A stretch of DNA of 64,000 bases from UBA3006 sp036746695 (GCA_036746695.1 DAIODP010000001.1:248001-312000); one strand, 5' to 3'. Counted from the first letter of the stretch, positions 24,010-33,443 are shown. Made by a program: numbers and translations. Notes: generated from the letters alone by a model not told the origin.

Positions 24010-25602
24010 CTAAGCCAAAGAAATGTACTTGAACCCGTGCTGGTAGTAATCCATATTCAACTGCGCTGGACGCACCACGACGCCTTGCACCTTGGTGGAG
24101 TAAGCATCGGCAAAGTTGTTGAAGAACGGAATGATGTAAGCACCCTTCTCGTACTCTTCTTTTTGCATTCGTGCAACGATCTCACGACGCTTCTTTGCGT
24201 TCACTGTTCCTGAAGCCAATTCGTAGTCCTTACGGAACGTGCTTCCGGCAGGTGGGAACTTGGTTTCTGGGTACACATCCATCGATGCAGCTGCCTGCGC
24301 GAGGTATGAACGGCCCGACCAATACGTGGTGTAAAAACCGGTGTTCATGTACTGGCCCTTGGCGCTCCAGTACGTTCCACCGTCAATGACCTTTGCGTCG
24401 ATGATGACAACGCCATCCGTCTTCTTAGCCTGCTCGGCCAGGGTCTGGATCATGAGCACCAAACCAGAAGTGTCGTCTGGAGCAGTGAGCTCCACTCGCA
24501 ACGGATTGGCCTTGGTGTAACCCGACTTCTTCAGCAATGCAACTGCGCCAGCAATATCTTGTTTTCTTACTGGGTAGTCGTTTGCGTTGTAGTTTTCGTC
24601 AATGTAACCGTAGAGGTCGTTACCAATCTTGCCGTGTCCGGAAAGTACTCGGTTAAGCATTTGCTTGCGATCTACGATCATGCGCAAAGCCTGACGAACA
24701 TTGTTGTCGTCAAATGGCTTGATGTCTAGACGCATGCAGAACGCCAGCCATGCACCGGCCGAGTTCTCCACAACATTCAAGTACTTCTTCGACTTCAGTG
24801 TCTTGAACTGCTCGAACGGAATGTCGACTGCGACGTCGATCTGTTTTGCAATCAGTGCGTTGACAAGGGCCGTCTTGTCGGCGAAGTCAATGATTCGAAC
24901 TTCGTCAAGGTAGACATTCTTTGCATCCCAGTAATCCTTGAATCGGGTGTGAACGCTCTCTCGGCCCGGCGTGAAACTGACCAGTTTGTAACCGCTTGTA
25001 CCAATTTGGGTCTTGCCGTCGTAGCCAGCCTTAGCGATTGCATAGGTGTATCCGCAAAGTACGGACAGCCAGTCGACGTTCGGCAACTTGAGGTTGAACT
25101 CAACAGTGAGGTTGTCTTTTTTGACGAGGCCAGAAGGATCGAGGAAGGTGCGCAGTGGCTTACCCGTTGTCTTCTGGGCTGGATCAAGCAAGCGCTTAAA
25201 CGTGGCGATCACGTCGTCTGCGGACAGCAGCGAGCCATCGTGGAACTTCACGCCCTTACGCAGTTTGATCGTGTATTTCGTTGGGCTATTTGCCTTTGCC
25301 GACTCGGCAAGACCATTAGCAGTCACTGGCTGAAACTTCTCGTTAAAGGTAAGCAGCGTCTCGAACGTGGACATGAGTCGGGCTTGGTCGGCCTTTGCGA
25401 CGATGTAGTTTGCATCGAACAAGTCGTTGGCGCCACCGACAACACCAATCTTGAGTGTTCCGCCTTGCTTCGCAGCAAATGGTGCTGCAAGTGCACTCAG
25501 CGAACTGGTGGACATGACTCCAGCTGCGATGGCCGCAGAACTGATGCCTTGAATAAAGTGCCTGCGGGAAAAACCCGTAGTTTCCATCTCATTGGAATTC
25601 AT
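24010..25602 (-). CDS. Solute-binding protein family 5 (Dpp/Opp type) with a Tat signal
   Basis: About 530 residues from the ATG at 25602, which follows a GGGGGAA ribosome site. The N-terminus has a twin-arginine motif (SRRHFIQG) and a hydrophobic segment ending 'LSALAAPFAA', so the protein should be exported folded by Tat. The mature part is a family-5 extracellular solute-binding protein ('LRKGVKFHDGSLLSADDV', 'DNNVRQALRMIVDRKQ'). Members bind peptides but also nickel, opines and other solutes; the ligand here is unknown. It is the first gene of the importer operon. Confidence 0.9.
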   Translation of the reverse strand: MNSNEMETTGFSRRHFIQGISSAAIAAGVMSTSSLSALAAPFAAKQGGTLKIGVVGGANDLFDANYIVAKADQARLMSTFETLLTFNEKFQPVTANGLAESAKANSPTKYTIKLRKGVKFHDGSLLSADDVIATFKRLLDPAQKTTGKPLRTFLDPSGLVKKDNLTVEFNLKLPNVDWLSVLCGYTYAIAKAGYDGKTQIGTSGYKLVSFTPGRESVHTRFKDYWDAKNVYLDEVRIIDFADKTALVNALIAKQIDVAVDIPFEQFKTLKSKKYLNVVENSAGAWLAFCMRLDIKPFDDNNVRQALRMIVDRKQMLNRVLSGHGKIGNDLYGYIDENYNANDYPVRKQDIAGAVALLKKSGYTKANPLRVELTAPDDTSGLVLMIQTLAEQAKKTDGVVIIDAKVIDGGTYWSAKGQYMNTGFYTTYWSGRSYLAQAAASMDVYPETKFPPAGSTFRKDYELASGTVNAKKRREIVARMQKEEYEKGAYIIPFFNNFADAYSTKVQGVVVRPAQLNMDYYQHGFKYISLA

Positions 25603-25623
25603 ATATTCCCCCATAAGTTAAAG

Positions 25624-25637
25624 CGGACCTAAGTCCG
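25624..25637 (-). terminator. Possible weak terminator between the BHMT-like gene and the importer operon
   Basis: A short 5-bp stem (CGGAC with GTCCG) and four-base loop, followed leftward by CTTTAACTT. It lies between two leftward operons in an 82-base spacer that must also hold the promoter of the importer operon. The stem is too short to be sure. Confidence 0.3.
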
Positions 25638-25697
25638 AGAACGTCCCCCGACGCCTGTGCGTAACCTACTTGATTAACGGAAGGTAAACAAGTTCGA

Positions 25698-26705
25698 CTA
25701 TTCGGCTTTGTTTCGCCGCCGGCGGGCATCTCGCTCGGACGTGTCGGCCTGACCTGGAACCGAGTTTGTCAGTGGCCCAATTTTCTCGATGATCTCAGAA
25801 GTAGTGGGGGCTGGTGCAGGCACGCGATCGTCAAGTGACCGACGCATTGCCGCCAGGTGCTCGGGCGAAGTGCCACAGCAACCGCCCACAATGCGGGCGC
25901 CTGCATCGGCCGCCATTGCTGCATAGGTGTGCATGAGCTCGGGAGTGCCCGAGTATTTGATGGTGGTTCCCTCAAACTTTGGAATGCCGCAATTGCCCTT
26001 GGACACCACGGGTGTGGAGAAGGAACTCATTTGCGAGATGGTGACCAAAATGTCGGAAGCGCCAACTCCACAATTGGCCCCGATTGCCAATGGTTGCGGT
26101 GTGAGTCCTTCAAAGATTGCCTCGAGCGCATCTGGCATGATCCCCATCATGGTGCGGCCAGCAGTATCGAACGACATGGTTGCGGCGTAAGGCATCCCCA
26201 CAAGAATTGCCGCCTTAGCTGCTGCGCGAATCTCTTCAGGTGCCGACATTGTCTCGATCCAGACCACGTCTGCCCCGCCATCTTGTAGACCTCGGATCTG
26301 TTCGGCAAACGAGTCGATGGCGTCGGCCTCAGTGAGCGCACCAAGCGGTTCGAACAACTCTCCTGTTGGGCCGACTGAACCCGCGACCACTACTGGCCTT
26401 GCTGATGCGTCGGCAACGGCTCGTGCCAAACGGGCTGCGCCACTTGCCAACTCGTGCACGCGCGATTGCGCATTATGCAGTTTCAAACGGTGCCGATTGC
26501 AGCCAAAGGTGTTGGTGAGAATGATGTCGGCGCCTGCATCGACGAATTGCTGATGGAGCAATGTGACGCGCTCTGGGTGATCGGTAATCCAAAATTCTGG
26601 CGGCTCGCCCGATGTGAGACCCATTTTGAAATAGTTGGTACCGGTAGCACCATCCGCCAAGAGCACCGAAGATGTTGCAAGCAGTTGCTGCAGCGTTGTT
26701 TGCAT
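25698..26705 (-). CDS. Betaine--homocysteine S-methyltransferase-like zinc methyltransferase
   Basis: 335 residues in the homocysteine S-methyltransferase family, with 'LLADGATGT' at the start and the zinc cysteines Cys212 ('ANCGVG'), Cys276 and Cys277 ('GGCCGTS'). It moves a methyl group from a donor to homocysteine, giving methionine. As the last gene of a glycine betaine demethylation operon, the donor is most likely glycine betaine, with dimethylglycine as product; S-methylmethionine is the alternative in this family. The C-terminal tail is unusual: after the fold it ends in an Arg-rich 'ERDARRRRNKAE', like other proteins of this operon. It starts 10 bases after the preceding gene. Confidence 0.8.
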   Translation of the reverse strand: MQTTLQQLLATSSVLLADGATGTNYFKMGLTSGEPPEFWITDHPERVTLLHQQFVDAGADIILTNTFGCNRHRLKLHNAQSRVHELASGAARLARAVADASARPVVVAGSVGPTGELFEPLGALTEADAIDSFAEQIRGLQDGGADVVWIETMSAPEEIRAAAKAAILVGMPYAATMSFDTAGRTMMGIMPDALEAIFEGLTPQPLAIGANCGVGASDILVTISQMSSFSTPVVSKGNCGIPKFEGTTIKYSGTPELMHTYAAMAADAGARIVGGCCGTSPEHLAAMRRSLDDRVPAPAPTTSEIIEKIGPLTNSVPGQADTSERDARRRRNKAE

Positions 26706-26715
26706 GCGTGAAAGG

Positions 26716-28023
26716 TTAGCCCATCACGTTTCCGGCAGTAACCGCCTGTGTGCGAAGTCGAGAAAATGCCGAAAGGTTGATGGCGTTTCCAGTGTTCTCA
26801 CCAACGAACTCGACTGGAGTTACGTCGTGATCGATGCCCTGTTCTTGCGCCTCGATAAGTGCGCGCATGAACTTGCCAACGAGTGGCGCATTCTTGAATT
26901 GGTTGCCGCTGGTGCCGCAGGCCATAAAGAACCCGTTCAGGCTCGACTTGTCGTACAACGGGATCCAGTCGTCGGTGACGTCGTATAGAGCACCGATACC
27001 CAACAACTTCAGTGGAATACCGAAATCTGGCAAGCGCCGAGCCAAACGCAACATAACTCGCTCGAAGAATTCGACCGTGACCGAGTCGTTCCAATCGTCT
27101 GCGTCATCGATGAAATGCAGTTCGTCGCATGCTGGCTCGGTGGTGCCGACGTTGAGCAAGTCGCCCATGTGTGGGCGGAAGTACTGGCCGAGGTCGAGGT
27201 CGGCAACGATTGGTGCGTTGTCTTCGAGCCGAAAACCAACTGGTGCTGGAGGCGAAAACACTTCTTGACGAAGTGGCTGATGATGAACCTTCATTTCGTC
27301 GTAGACGCCAGCCATCTTGTTGATCTTTGCGGCGTGAGGGCCTGCAGCATTAATCACTACGGGAGCATTGAATACCTCGCCACTCGCCAACGTTACGCCT
27401 GTAACGGCGCCGCCCGAAGTGTTGATTTGTGCAACTTCCTTGTTGAAGTGAAATATTGCACCAAAAGTCTTTGCGGCGTTTGCAAGGTTGTGTGTTGCCA
27501 ACATCGGGTCGTCCATGAAACCACTGAGAGGGTCGAACAATGCAGACAGCTGGTCGTATGGGTCATCGGCAAATGCTGGGTCTTCAATACTCTTTGGTGG
27601 GTAGAACTTGCCTGTTTCGAACGCAGGCCAACGCTTACGCACTTCCTCGGGGTTCAGCACTTCGTAAGGAATTCCAAATTGATCCCACAGTTCGCGCTGG
27701 CGGACACCGTCATAGCCTTCGGTGAGGAACACCAAGTAACCCGTCTTGACGAACTTGGCCATGCCGTCTGGGTCTTCCACTCCTACGAACTCGTTCCAGT
27801 TGTACCAATACTGAGCAGACTCCCATGCCATCAAGATGGTGTTGAAGTTGGAATAGGTGAAGCGGATAATTGCCGAGGATGCGCTGGTGGAACCGGCGCC
27901 TGGAGCGCCGCCCTTATCGATGACCACAACACTGCGGCCGGCTTTAGATAGTTCGAGTGCAATTGACGCACCCATGACGCCGCCGCCGATAATGACGACG
28001 TCGCTCTGTGTTGCTGCGGTCAT
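26716..28023 (-). CDS. Sarcosine dehydrogenase/oxidase-like FAD-dependent oxidoreductase (DAO family)
   Basis: About 435 residues from the ATG at 28023, which overlaps the stop of the MTHFR-like gene (ATGA). FAD-binding Rossmann motif 'VVIIGGGVMGASIALELSKAG' near residue 9, then 'AGSTSASSAIIR', and the C-terminal 'YDVTDDWIPLYDKSSLNGFFMACGTSGNQFKNAPLVG'. The family oxidises N-methyl or primary amines of glycine-like compounds (sarcosine oxidase beta, glycine oxidase). Here sarcosine or dimethylglycine is the logical substrate, giving glycine and a one-carbon unit. Lacks the GcvT domain found in the two dimethylglycine-dehydrogenase-like proteins further right. Confidence 0.82.
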   Translation of the reverse strand: MTAATQSDVVIIGGGVMGASIALELSKAGRSVVVIDKGGAPGAGSTSASSAIIRFTYSNFNTILMAWESAQYWYNWNEFVGVEDPDGMAKFVKTGYLVFLTEGYDGVRQRELWDQFGIPYEVLNPEEVRKRWPAFETGKFYPPKSIEDPAFADDPYDQLSALFDPLSGFMDDPMLATHNLANAAKTFGAIFHFNKEVAQINTSGGAVTGVTLASGEVFNAPVVINAAGPHAAKINKMAGVYDEMKVHHQPLRQEVFSPPAPVGFRLEDNAPIVADLDLGQYFRPHMGDLLNVGTTEPACDELHFIDDADDWNDSVTVEFFERVMLRLARRLPDFGIPLKLLGIGALYDVTDDWIPLYDKSSLNGFFMACGTSGNQFKNAPLVGKFMRALIEAQEQGIDHDVTPVEFVGENTGNAINLSAFSRLRTQAVTAGNVMG

Positions 28024-28904
28024 ACTGCTTGCTCCAAAATTGCATTGGCCCACTTTGCTGTGTCTGCTGTGGAGTTAAAAGTGAACGAATGGATGCCGCT
28101 GACGTTCAATTCGTCGGCTTTGGCTGCAATGTCATTGAGAAGTTTCGTTGGGTCGTAACCACCGGGGGCAAACATCAGGGTCAGCGACGCCTTGTTCTTC
28201 TTCAAGTAACGAAGCGACTGGCCAACACCTGTTCGAACGCCGACAGACATCAACCTTGTGCGGTCAACAACGCCCGGAAGACCAAGGTTGATTGGAGTGG
28301 TGAAACCTGCGGCTCGCAAACCCTTGAGCCACGAAATGATCAGTGGCGCATCGAAACACATTTGTGTAGAAGCAAGACCCTTCACACCATATTTCTTTAG
28401 CAACGCTTCTTTTTCGATGACCGCGTTGTGCAGATCGGAATTACTGATAGTGGAGTGTCCGTCTGGGTAGGCACCGAAACCGATCGTCTCGACACCTGGG
28501 TTGGCCGCCAAGAAATCGTTCATGAATGGAAGCGCATATTGGTAGTGAGGTGGCACTTCGGCGTCGCCGCCGATAATGAACACCTCTTTAATCCCCTTTT
28601 CGCGAACCCATGTTGCGAGTTGCTTCGTATGCTCTGGGCCGTCAACCAACCTTGCTGCGAAGTGCGGAACAACGTTGTGCCCTTTAGCCAACAATTTTTC
28701 GCACAGCTCCTGGGTTACCGCAATGCCCTTCGCGGGCGAACAGGTAACAGAAACTGCCGCGCCCTGTGGCAAGTCGGCGATTGCTTGGTCGAGTGACTTC
28801 AGAGGAACGAGCTCGTAACGCATATTGCGCACAAGTCGTTGCGCGCTTGGCGAAGTCTTGCCGCCTCGCTTTCCCGAACCGAGAAGAGTTGAAATGATGC
28901 TCAT
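28020..28904 (-). CDS. Methylenetetrahydrofolate reductase family protein
   Basis: 294 residues with the MetF-like TIM barrel: 'VSVTCSPAKGIAVTQELCEKLLAKGHNVVPHFAARLV' near the start, 'FIIGGDAEVP', and 'STQMCFDAPLIISWL'. It lies between the MttB homologue and the sarcosine-dehydrogenase-like gene. In the presumed direction, methyl-THF produced by the corrinoid system would be oxidised to methylene-THF. It is shorter than biosynthetic MetF in many actinobacteria and diverged, so it may be specialised for the catabolic direction. Its electron acceptor is unknown. Confidence 0.83.
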   Translation of the reverse strand: MSIISTLLGSGKRGGKTSPSAQRLVRNMRYELVPLKSLDQAIADLPQGAAVSVTCSPAKGIAVTQELCEKLLAKGHNVVPHFAARLVDGPEHTKQLATWVREKGIKEVFIIGGDAEVPPHYQYALPFMNDFLAANPGVETIGFGAYPDGHSTISNSDLHNAVIEKEALLKKYGVKGLASTQMCFDAPLIISWLKGLRAAGFTTPINLGLPGVVDRTRLMSVGVRTGVGQSLRYLKKNKASLTLMFAPGGYDPTKLLNDIAAKADELNVSGIHSFTFNSTADTAKWANAILEQAV

Positions 28905-28940
28905 TAGTGCTCCAAAAGATGTTTCTTATTATTGTAATTT

Positions 28941-30479
28941 TCAGCCAAAGGTGTCGGGCAGTTCAGCCTTGCGCTTGGCGATGTACTCCTGCAACTCTTG
29001 GTCAATTGCATCGTCCAATGTTGGCGCGACGTATGACGCAAGTCTCTCTTTCCAGATGCGGTTCGCGCGCTGTGCCGCATCAAGGCTGCCATCTTCCACC
29101 CATTGCTCGTAGCTGTTGTTGTCGGCAGTGTCCGAACGATAGAAGGCTGTCTCGAAGTTGGCCAAGGTGTGGGCAGTGCCCAAAAAGTGCTGCCCAGGAG
29201 TGTTCTCGCGAAGTGCGCTAAGTGCCTGTCCGTTTTCAGTCATGTCGAGGCCCTTGCCCAGCGTCATCATCATGCCCAACTGGTCACAATCGAGAACAAA
29301 CTTTTCATAGCCGATTGCCAAACCGCCTTCGAGCCAACCGGCCGAGTGCAACACAAAGTTGGTGCCCGCCATGATCGTTGGAATAAGCGTGGAAGCGCTT
29401 TCGTAAGCGGCCTGTGCGTCCGGCAACTTTGAAGCACACAACGAGCCGCCGCTGCGGAACGGAACACCCAAACGGCGCGCAAGTGCAGCAACGGTGTACA
29501 ACACAATTGCGGGTTCGGGCGTACCAAATGTTGGGGCACCAGTGAGCATCGACATCGAGCTCGCGAACGATCCGAACACCACCGGCGCACCAGGGCGCAC
29601 CAACTGTGTGAATGCCATACCAACAAGTGACTCAGCAAGCGTTTGCGAAATAACTCCCGCAGAAGTTGTTGGAGCCATGGCGCCTGCGAGGATGAACGGT
29701 GTAATGATGCACGCTTGATTGTTTGATGCGTACACCTCGGCTGCATCCAACATCGTTGCGTCCCAAACCAGAGGCGACGACGCGTTGATCAAACTTGTCA
29801 TCACTGTGCGGTCTTGCAAGTCGCCGCCGAAAGCAATGCGCGCCATGTTGACACTGTCTTGCGCACGCTCGCCCAATGTGACGGAGCCCATGAAACCTTT
29901 GTCGCTGTATTTGATGTGGGCATACACCATGTCGAGGTGGCGCTTGCTAACAGGGATATCAACTGGTTCACATACCGTGCCACCCGAGTGGTGGATGTAC
30001 GGCGACATATACGAAAGCTTTACGAAATTCTGAAAATCGGCAATGGTTGCATAGCGACGGCCGTTGTCGAGATCGTGAACAAACGGTGATCCATAGTTGG
30101 GGGCGAAAACAGTTGCATTGCCACCAATCTGAACATTGTTTAATGGATTTCGAGCGTGCTGCGTATATTCGCGAGGCGCCGAGGCCTGAATAATCGACCG
30201 GCACATACCCCTTGGAAACCGAACCCTGGTTCCATCGACTAACGCACCTGCCTTTTTGAATCGCTCGATGGCGCTTGGGTAGTCGCGAATCTCGACGCCG
30301 ATCTCTTCCAGAATGGTGTCGGCATTGATCTCGAGCAACTCGAGATTTTCATCAGAAACAAGTTCGTAGGGTTTGATCGAACGAGTAAGGAATGCTTCTC
30401 TCTGAGCATTTGAAGTATTGCGCGTGACTTGTCGCGCAGCACGACCTCCCCCGCGACGATGATGTACTTCTTCGCTCAT
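28941..30479 (-). CDS. MttB family methylamine:corrinoid methyltransferase homologue (non-pyrrolysine), candidate glycine betaine methyltransferase
   Basis: 512 residues in the trimethylamine methyltransferase (MttB) superfamily, with 'HSGGTVCEPVD', 'ILAGAMAP', 'FTQLVRPGAPVVFG', 'GAPTFGTPE', 'DAQAAYES' and 'HSAGWLEGGL'. The frame is open without an internal TAG, so it is a non-pyrrolysine member like MtgB of Desulfitobacterium. These take a methyl group from a quaternary amine such as glycine betaine and pass it to Co(I) of a corrinoid protein. The corrinoid protein, activator and THF methyltransferase are all in the same operon. The N-terminus is Arg/Gly-rich ('HHRRGGGRAARQ'), an extension outside the barrel. 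Ribosome site AAGGTGGGGG precedes the ATG. Confidence 0.88.
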   Translation of the reverse strand: MSEEVHHRRGGGRAARQVTRNTSNAQREAFLTRSIKPYELVSDENLELLEINADTILEEIGVEIRDYPSAIERFKKAGALVDGTRVRFPRGMCRSIIQASAPREYTQHARNPLNNVQIGGNATVFAPNYGSPFVHDLDNGRRYATIADFQNFVKLSYMSPYIHHSGGTVCEPVDIPVSKRHLDMVYAHIKYSDKGFMGSVTLGERAQDSVNMARIAFGGDLQDRTVMTSLINASSPLVWDATMLDAAEVYASNNQACIITPFILAGAMAPTTSAGVISQTLAESLVGMAFTQLVRPGAPVVFGSFASSMSMLTGAPTFGTPEPAIVLYTVAALARRLGVPFRSGGSLCASKLPDAQAAYESASTLIPTIMAGTNFVLHSAGWLEGGLAIGYEKFVLDCDQLGMMMTLGKGLDMTENGQALSALRENTPGQHFLGTAHTLANFETAFYRSDTADNNSYEQWVEDGSLDAAQRANRIWKERLASYVAPTLDDAIDQELQEYIAKRKAELPDTFG

Positions 30480-30503
30480 GCCCCCACCTTTCGAACTAAA
30501 AAA

Positions 30504-32519
30504 CTATGCCCTGCGCCTACGGCGCTGACCGCCACCAGAACCATCGGAAGCGCCCTCGACTCGTGGAGGAAGTGTAATGATCTCGGCGAGATAAGGCGTT
30601 GGCGCGCTGGCATGAGGGAATGCCATAGCGGCAACAAAGAGATCTTGAAAACGAGGTTCGGTGGCCGTTTCGATCTTCACAACCTTGCGAACTGCCGCTT
30701 CCATTTCTTTGCGCTGCGAATTGGACAACAATGCTTTAACAGCGCCCGCACCTGCCGCGTTGCCAACAGAACGTACGCCCGGAAGTGGGCAGTCGGGAAC
30801 CAGACCCAGCACCATTGCGTATGTTGGGTCGATGTGTGCGCCAAAGGCACCGGCAAGACGAATGTCGGTTACTTGTGGCGAACCTGCATGCTCGACAAGC
30901 AAGTCGATGCCTGCACGTAGAGCGGCCTTGGCTAACTGAATTGCGCGAATGTCGTTCTGCGTAATGAGCAAGCGGATGTCTCCGTGCTCGTAGAGAACAT
31001 AAGAAAATGTGCGGTCGTCGCCGATGATGCGGGGCGTTGCGCCCACGAGAGAACCCTGAACCACTCCGTCTTGAGAAATAATGCCCGACAAATACATTTC
31101 GGCAATAACTTCGATGATCCCCGAGCCACAAACGCCCGTAATTGGTGTTTCTTCGGCGGCCTCGGCGAACCCCGCCTCGTCCGACCACTGCTCGATACCG
31201 ATCACTTTGAAACGCGGCTCCAACGTTGTTCGGTCGATGCGCACCTTTTCGATAGCGCCTGCAGTTGCTCGCTGTCCGCAACTGAGTTGAGCACCTTCGA
31301 ATGCTGGGCCGGTTGGTGACGAGGCAGCGAATTGCCTGGTGTTATCGCCAAGAACGATTTCCGCATTGGTGCCAACGTCAATGAGCAACTGCATGTCGGT
31401 GCCGCGATGTGGGCCCTCCGACAAAATTGCACCAGCAGTGTCGGCGCCTACGTGGCCGGCGATGCATGGGCCAACATAGAACCGTGCGTTAGGAAGCTTG
31501 ATGTCGAGTTCAATCGCTTCACCACTTGTTGCCTCGTCGGTTGCAAGAACAAAAGGAGCAGCGCCAAGTGGGGTTGGATCGATGCCCAGCAAGATGTGGT
31601 GCATGATTGGATTGCCAACCATCACGATTTCCAGAATCTTGTCGGCGGAAACATTGGCCTTCTCAGCAAGTTCTACTACCAACAGATTGAGGGCATTGCG
31701 AATGGCGAATGTCAACTCTTTTTCGCCGCCCTTGTTCATCATCACGTAGGAAACTCGACTCATCAAGTCTTCGCCGAAACGAATCTGGGGGTTCATTACG
31801 CCAGCGCTGCTGAGCACTTCACCGCTAGTGAGATCGCAGAGATGCCCCGCAACTGTTGTCGAGCCGATGTCGACAGCGATTCCGTACATTGCGCCGACAA
31901 AGCCTGGCCATGCAGCCACGATGCATCCCGGTTCGGATGTTGACGAACTGTGTCTCACTGCGACTGTTGCGCCACCGTCACCCTTGTCGATTGCGATATT
32001 GACTTGTTGCAGCGCGTGAGTGGTGATTGCAGGTATCGCGATGTTGTGTTGTTGAGCAACTGCATTTCGCAACTCGCGGGATGCGGTGACGTCTTCACCC
32101 AGCAGCGACGGGGATACGCCTACGTAATACAGGCTGAACAAAGGGTCGACAACGATCGCACCAAGGTCGAGATCTTTGCGCACAATTTGCCTGTGCACTT
32201 GGCTTGTCGCCGGGATATCAATGACCGCGTCGCCGCAAATCTTTGCCGTGCAACCGAGACGGTTGCCCTCGGCGAGTGGCCTGTTCCCGTGATAGTCAAT
32301 CTCTACTTCGCCAGGCGCGCTGAGCGCTTCCGGCTTGGCGTCGATGCCCCACTTGGAAAAGTTGCCGATGCTGGGCGTGATTTGGCAGCGGCCACAAATT
32401 CCTCGACCACCGCATACCGAGTCGATGTCCACACCAAGTTTTCGCGCGGCATCCAGCACCGTCGTGCCGTCTTCGAAGTTTCCGTCGAGACCGCTTGGCG
32501 TGAATACAACGCGATTCAT
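30504..32519 (-). CDS. Reductive activator of corrinoid enzymes (RACo/RamA-like ferredoxin-ASKHA protein)
   Basis: 671 residues. The N-terminus is a 2Fe-2S ferredoxin with Cys36, Cys42, Cys45 and Cys90 (C-x5-C-x2-C-x44-C). A linker follows, and from about residue 213 an ASKHA ATPase-type domain (DUF4445) with 'GIAVDIGSTTVAGHL' and 'LLIDVGTNAEIVLG'. Such proteins reduce accidentally oxidised Co(II) corrinoid back to Co(I) using ATP and a low-potential donor. The 2Fe-2S type resembles RACo and MtvA-like activators, rather than methanogen RamA with C-terminal 4Fe-4S clusters. The C-terminus ends in 'GGGQRRRRRA', matching tails on its operon neighbours. Confidence 0.9.
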   Translation of the reverse strand: MNRVVFTPSGLDGNFEDGTTVLDAARKLGVDIDSVCGGRGICGRCQITPSIGNFSKWGIDAKPEALSAPGEVEIDYHGNRPLAEGNRLGCTAKICGDAVIDIPATSQVHRQIVRKDLDLGAIVVDPLFSLYYVGVSPSLLGEDVTASRELRNAVAQQHNIAIPAITTHALQQVNIAIDKGDGGATVAVRHSSSTSEPGCIVAAWPGFVGAMYGIAVDIGSTTVAGHLCDLTSGEVLSSAGVMNPQIRFGEDLMSRVSYVMMNKGGEKELTFAIRNALNLLVVELAEKANVSADKILEIVMVGNPIMHHILLGIDPTPLGAAPFVLATDEATSGEAIELDIKLPNARFYVGPCIAGHVGADTAGAILSEGPHRGTDMQLLIDVGTNAEIVLGDNTRQFAASSPTGPAFEGAQLSCGQRATAGAIEKVRIDRTTLEPRFKVIGIEQWSDEAGFAEAAEETPITGVCGSGIIEVIAEMYLSGIISQDGVVQGSLVGATPRIIGDDRTFSYVLYEHGDIRLLITQNDIRAIQLAKAALRAGIDLLVEHAGSPQVTDIRLAGAFGAHIDPTYAMVLGLVPDCPLPGVRSVGNAAGAGAVKALLSNSQRKEMEAAVRKVVKIETATEPRFQDLFVAAMAFPHASAPTPYLAEIITLPPRVEGASDGSGGGQRRRRRA

Positions 32520-32540
32520 GAGGTACGTAATCCCCTAGTG

Positions 32541-33443
32541 CTATTCGGCCGGACGGCGACGACGACCTTCGCGGTCGCCTCTTCCACCAGTTGGGGCATT
32601 TGGATCGCGGTTGGCCTTGATCCATGCTGCACAGTCTTTGTCATTGCCAGTGAGCACGTCGGCGGCCATGATTGCGGCCTTTACTTCGGCGTGCAATGGG
32701 CTCATAATTGCCGATGTCATGCCCGAAGCAATTGCCATCGACAGGAACGTGCCTGTTACTTGTTGACGGTTTGGCAAGCCGAAGCTGACGTTGGACGCGC
32801 CACAGGTGGTGTTTACCTTCAACTCCTCGCGTAAGCGACGAATGAGCGTGAAAGCCTGTTGCCCGGCTTGGCCCAATGCACCAATTGGCATCACCAACGG
32901 GTCGACGATGACATCGCTGTAGTGAATGCCGTGATCGGCTGCGCGCTCAACGATTTTCTTTGCGACTGCAAAGCGAACGTCCGGATCCATACTGATGCCA
33001 GTCTCGTCGTTGGAGATGGCAACCACTGCTGCGCCGTACTTTTTGACCAAAGGCAGCACTCTCTCGAGTGACTCGTCTTCGCCAGTTACCGAGTTGACTA
33101 ACGCTTTGCCCTTGTACACCGAAAGGCCACGCTCGAGTGCGTCCATGATGGATGAGTCGATAGAAAGCGGTACGTCGGTGATTGACTGCACCAACTGCAC
33201 TGCACGCGCGAGCAACGCTGGCTCGTCGGCAAGTGGGATACCTGCGTTGACGTCGAGCATCTGAGCGCCCGCGGCAACTTGGGCCAATGCGTCGGCCTCG
33301 ACGCGGCTGAAATCTCCATTTTTCATTTCCTCGGCAAGCATCTTGCGGCCTGTCGGGTTGATGCGCTCTCCGATCATGACGAATGGGCGGTCGAAGCCGA
33401 TGACGACTTCGCGTGTTGGTGAACTCAGGATGGTATGTGTCAT
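32541..33443 (-). CDS. Methyltetrahydrofolate:corrinoid methyltransferase (MtgA/AcsE-like, pterin-binding)
   Basis: About 300 residues from the ATG at 33443 (ribosome site AAGAAAGA); the longer frame to 33521 runs into the upstream gene. It has the dihydropteroate-synthase-like barrel of corrinoid:THF methyltransferases: 'GERINPTGRK' at the start, 'MLDVNAGIP', 'PLSIDSS' and 'AISNDETGIS'. The expected reaction is transfer of the methyl group from methyl-corrinoid to THF, giving methyl-THF. The C-terminal 20 residues are a low-complexity basic tail, 'GGRGDREGRRRRPAE', which is not part of the barrel. Confidence 0.88.
   Translation of the reverse strand: MTHTILSSPTREVVIGFDRPFVMIGERINPTGRKMLAEEMKNGDFSRVEADALAQVAAGAQMLDVNAGIPLADEPALLARAVQLVQSITDVPLSIDSSIMDALERGLSVYKGKALVNSVTGEDESLERVLPLVKKYGAAVVAISNDETGISMDPDVRFAVAKKIVERAADHGIHYSDVIVDPLVMPIGALGQAGQQAFTLIRRLREELKVNTTCGASNVSFGLPNRQQVTGTFLSMAIASGMTSAIMSPLHAEVKAAIMAADVLTGNDKDCAAWIKANRDPNAPTGGRGDREGRRRRPAE

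Noticed and set aside
28941..30479. Pyrrolysine-containing MttB
   Set aside because: The frame is open from start to stop at full family length with no internal TAG, and the same is true for the paralogue at 54022-55572. No pyl genes are seen.
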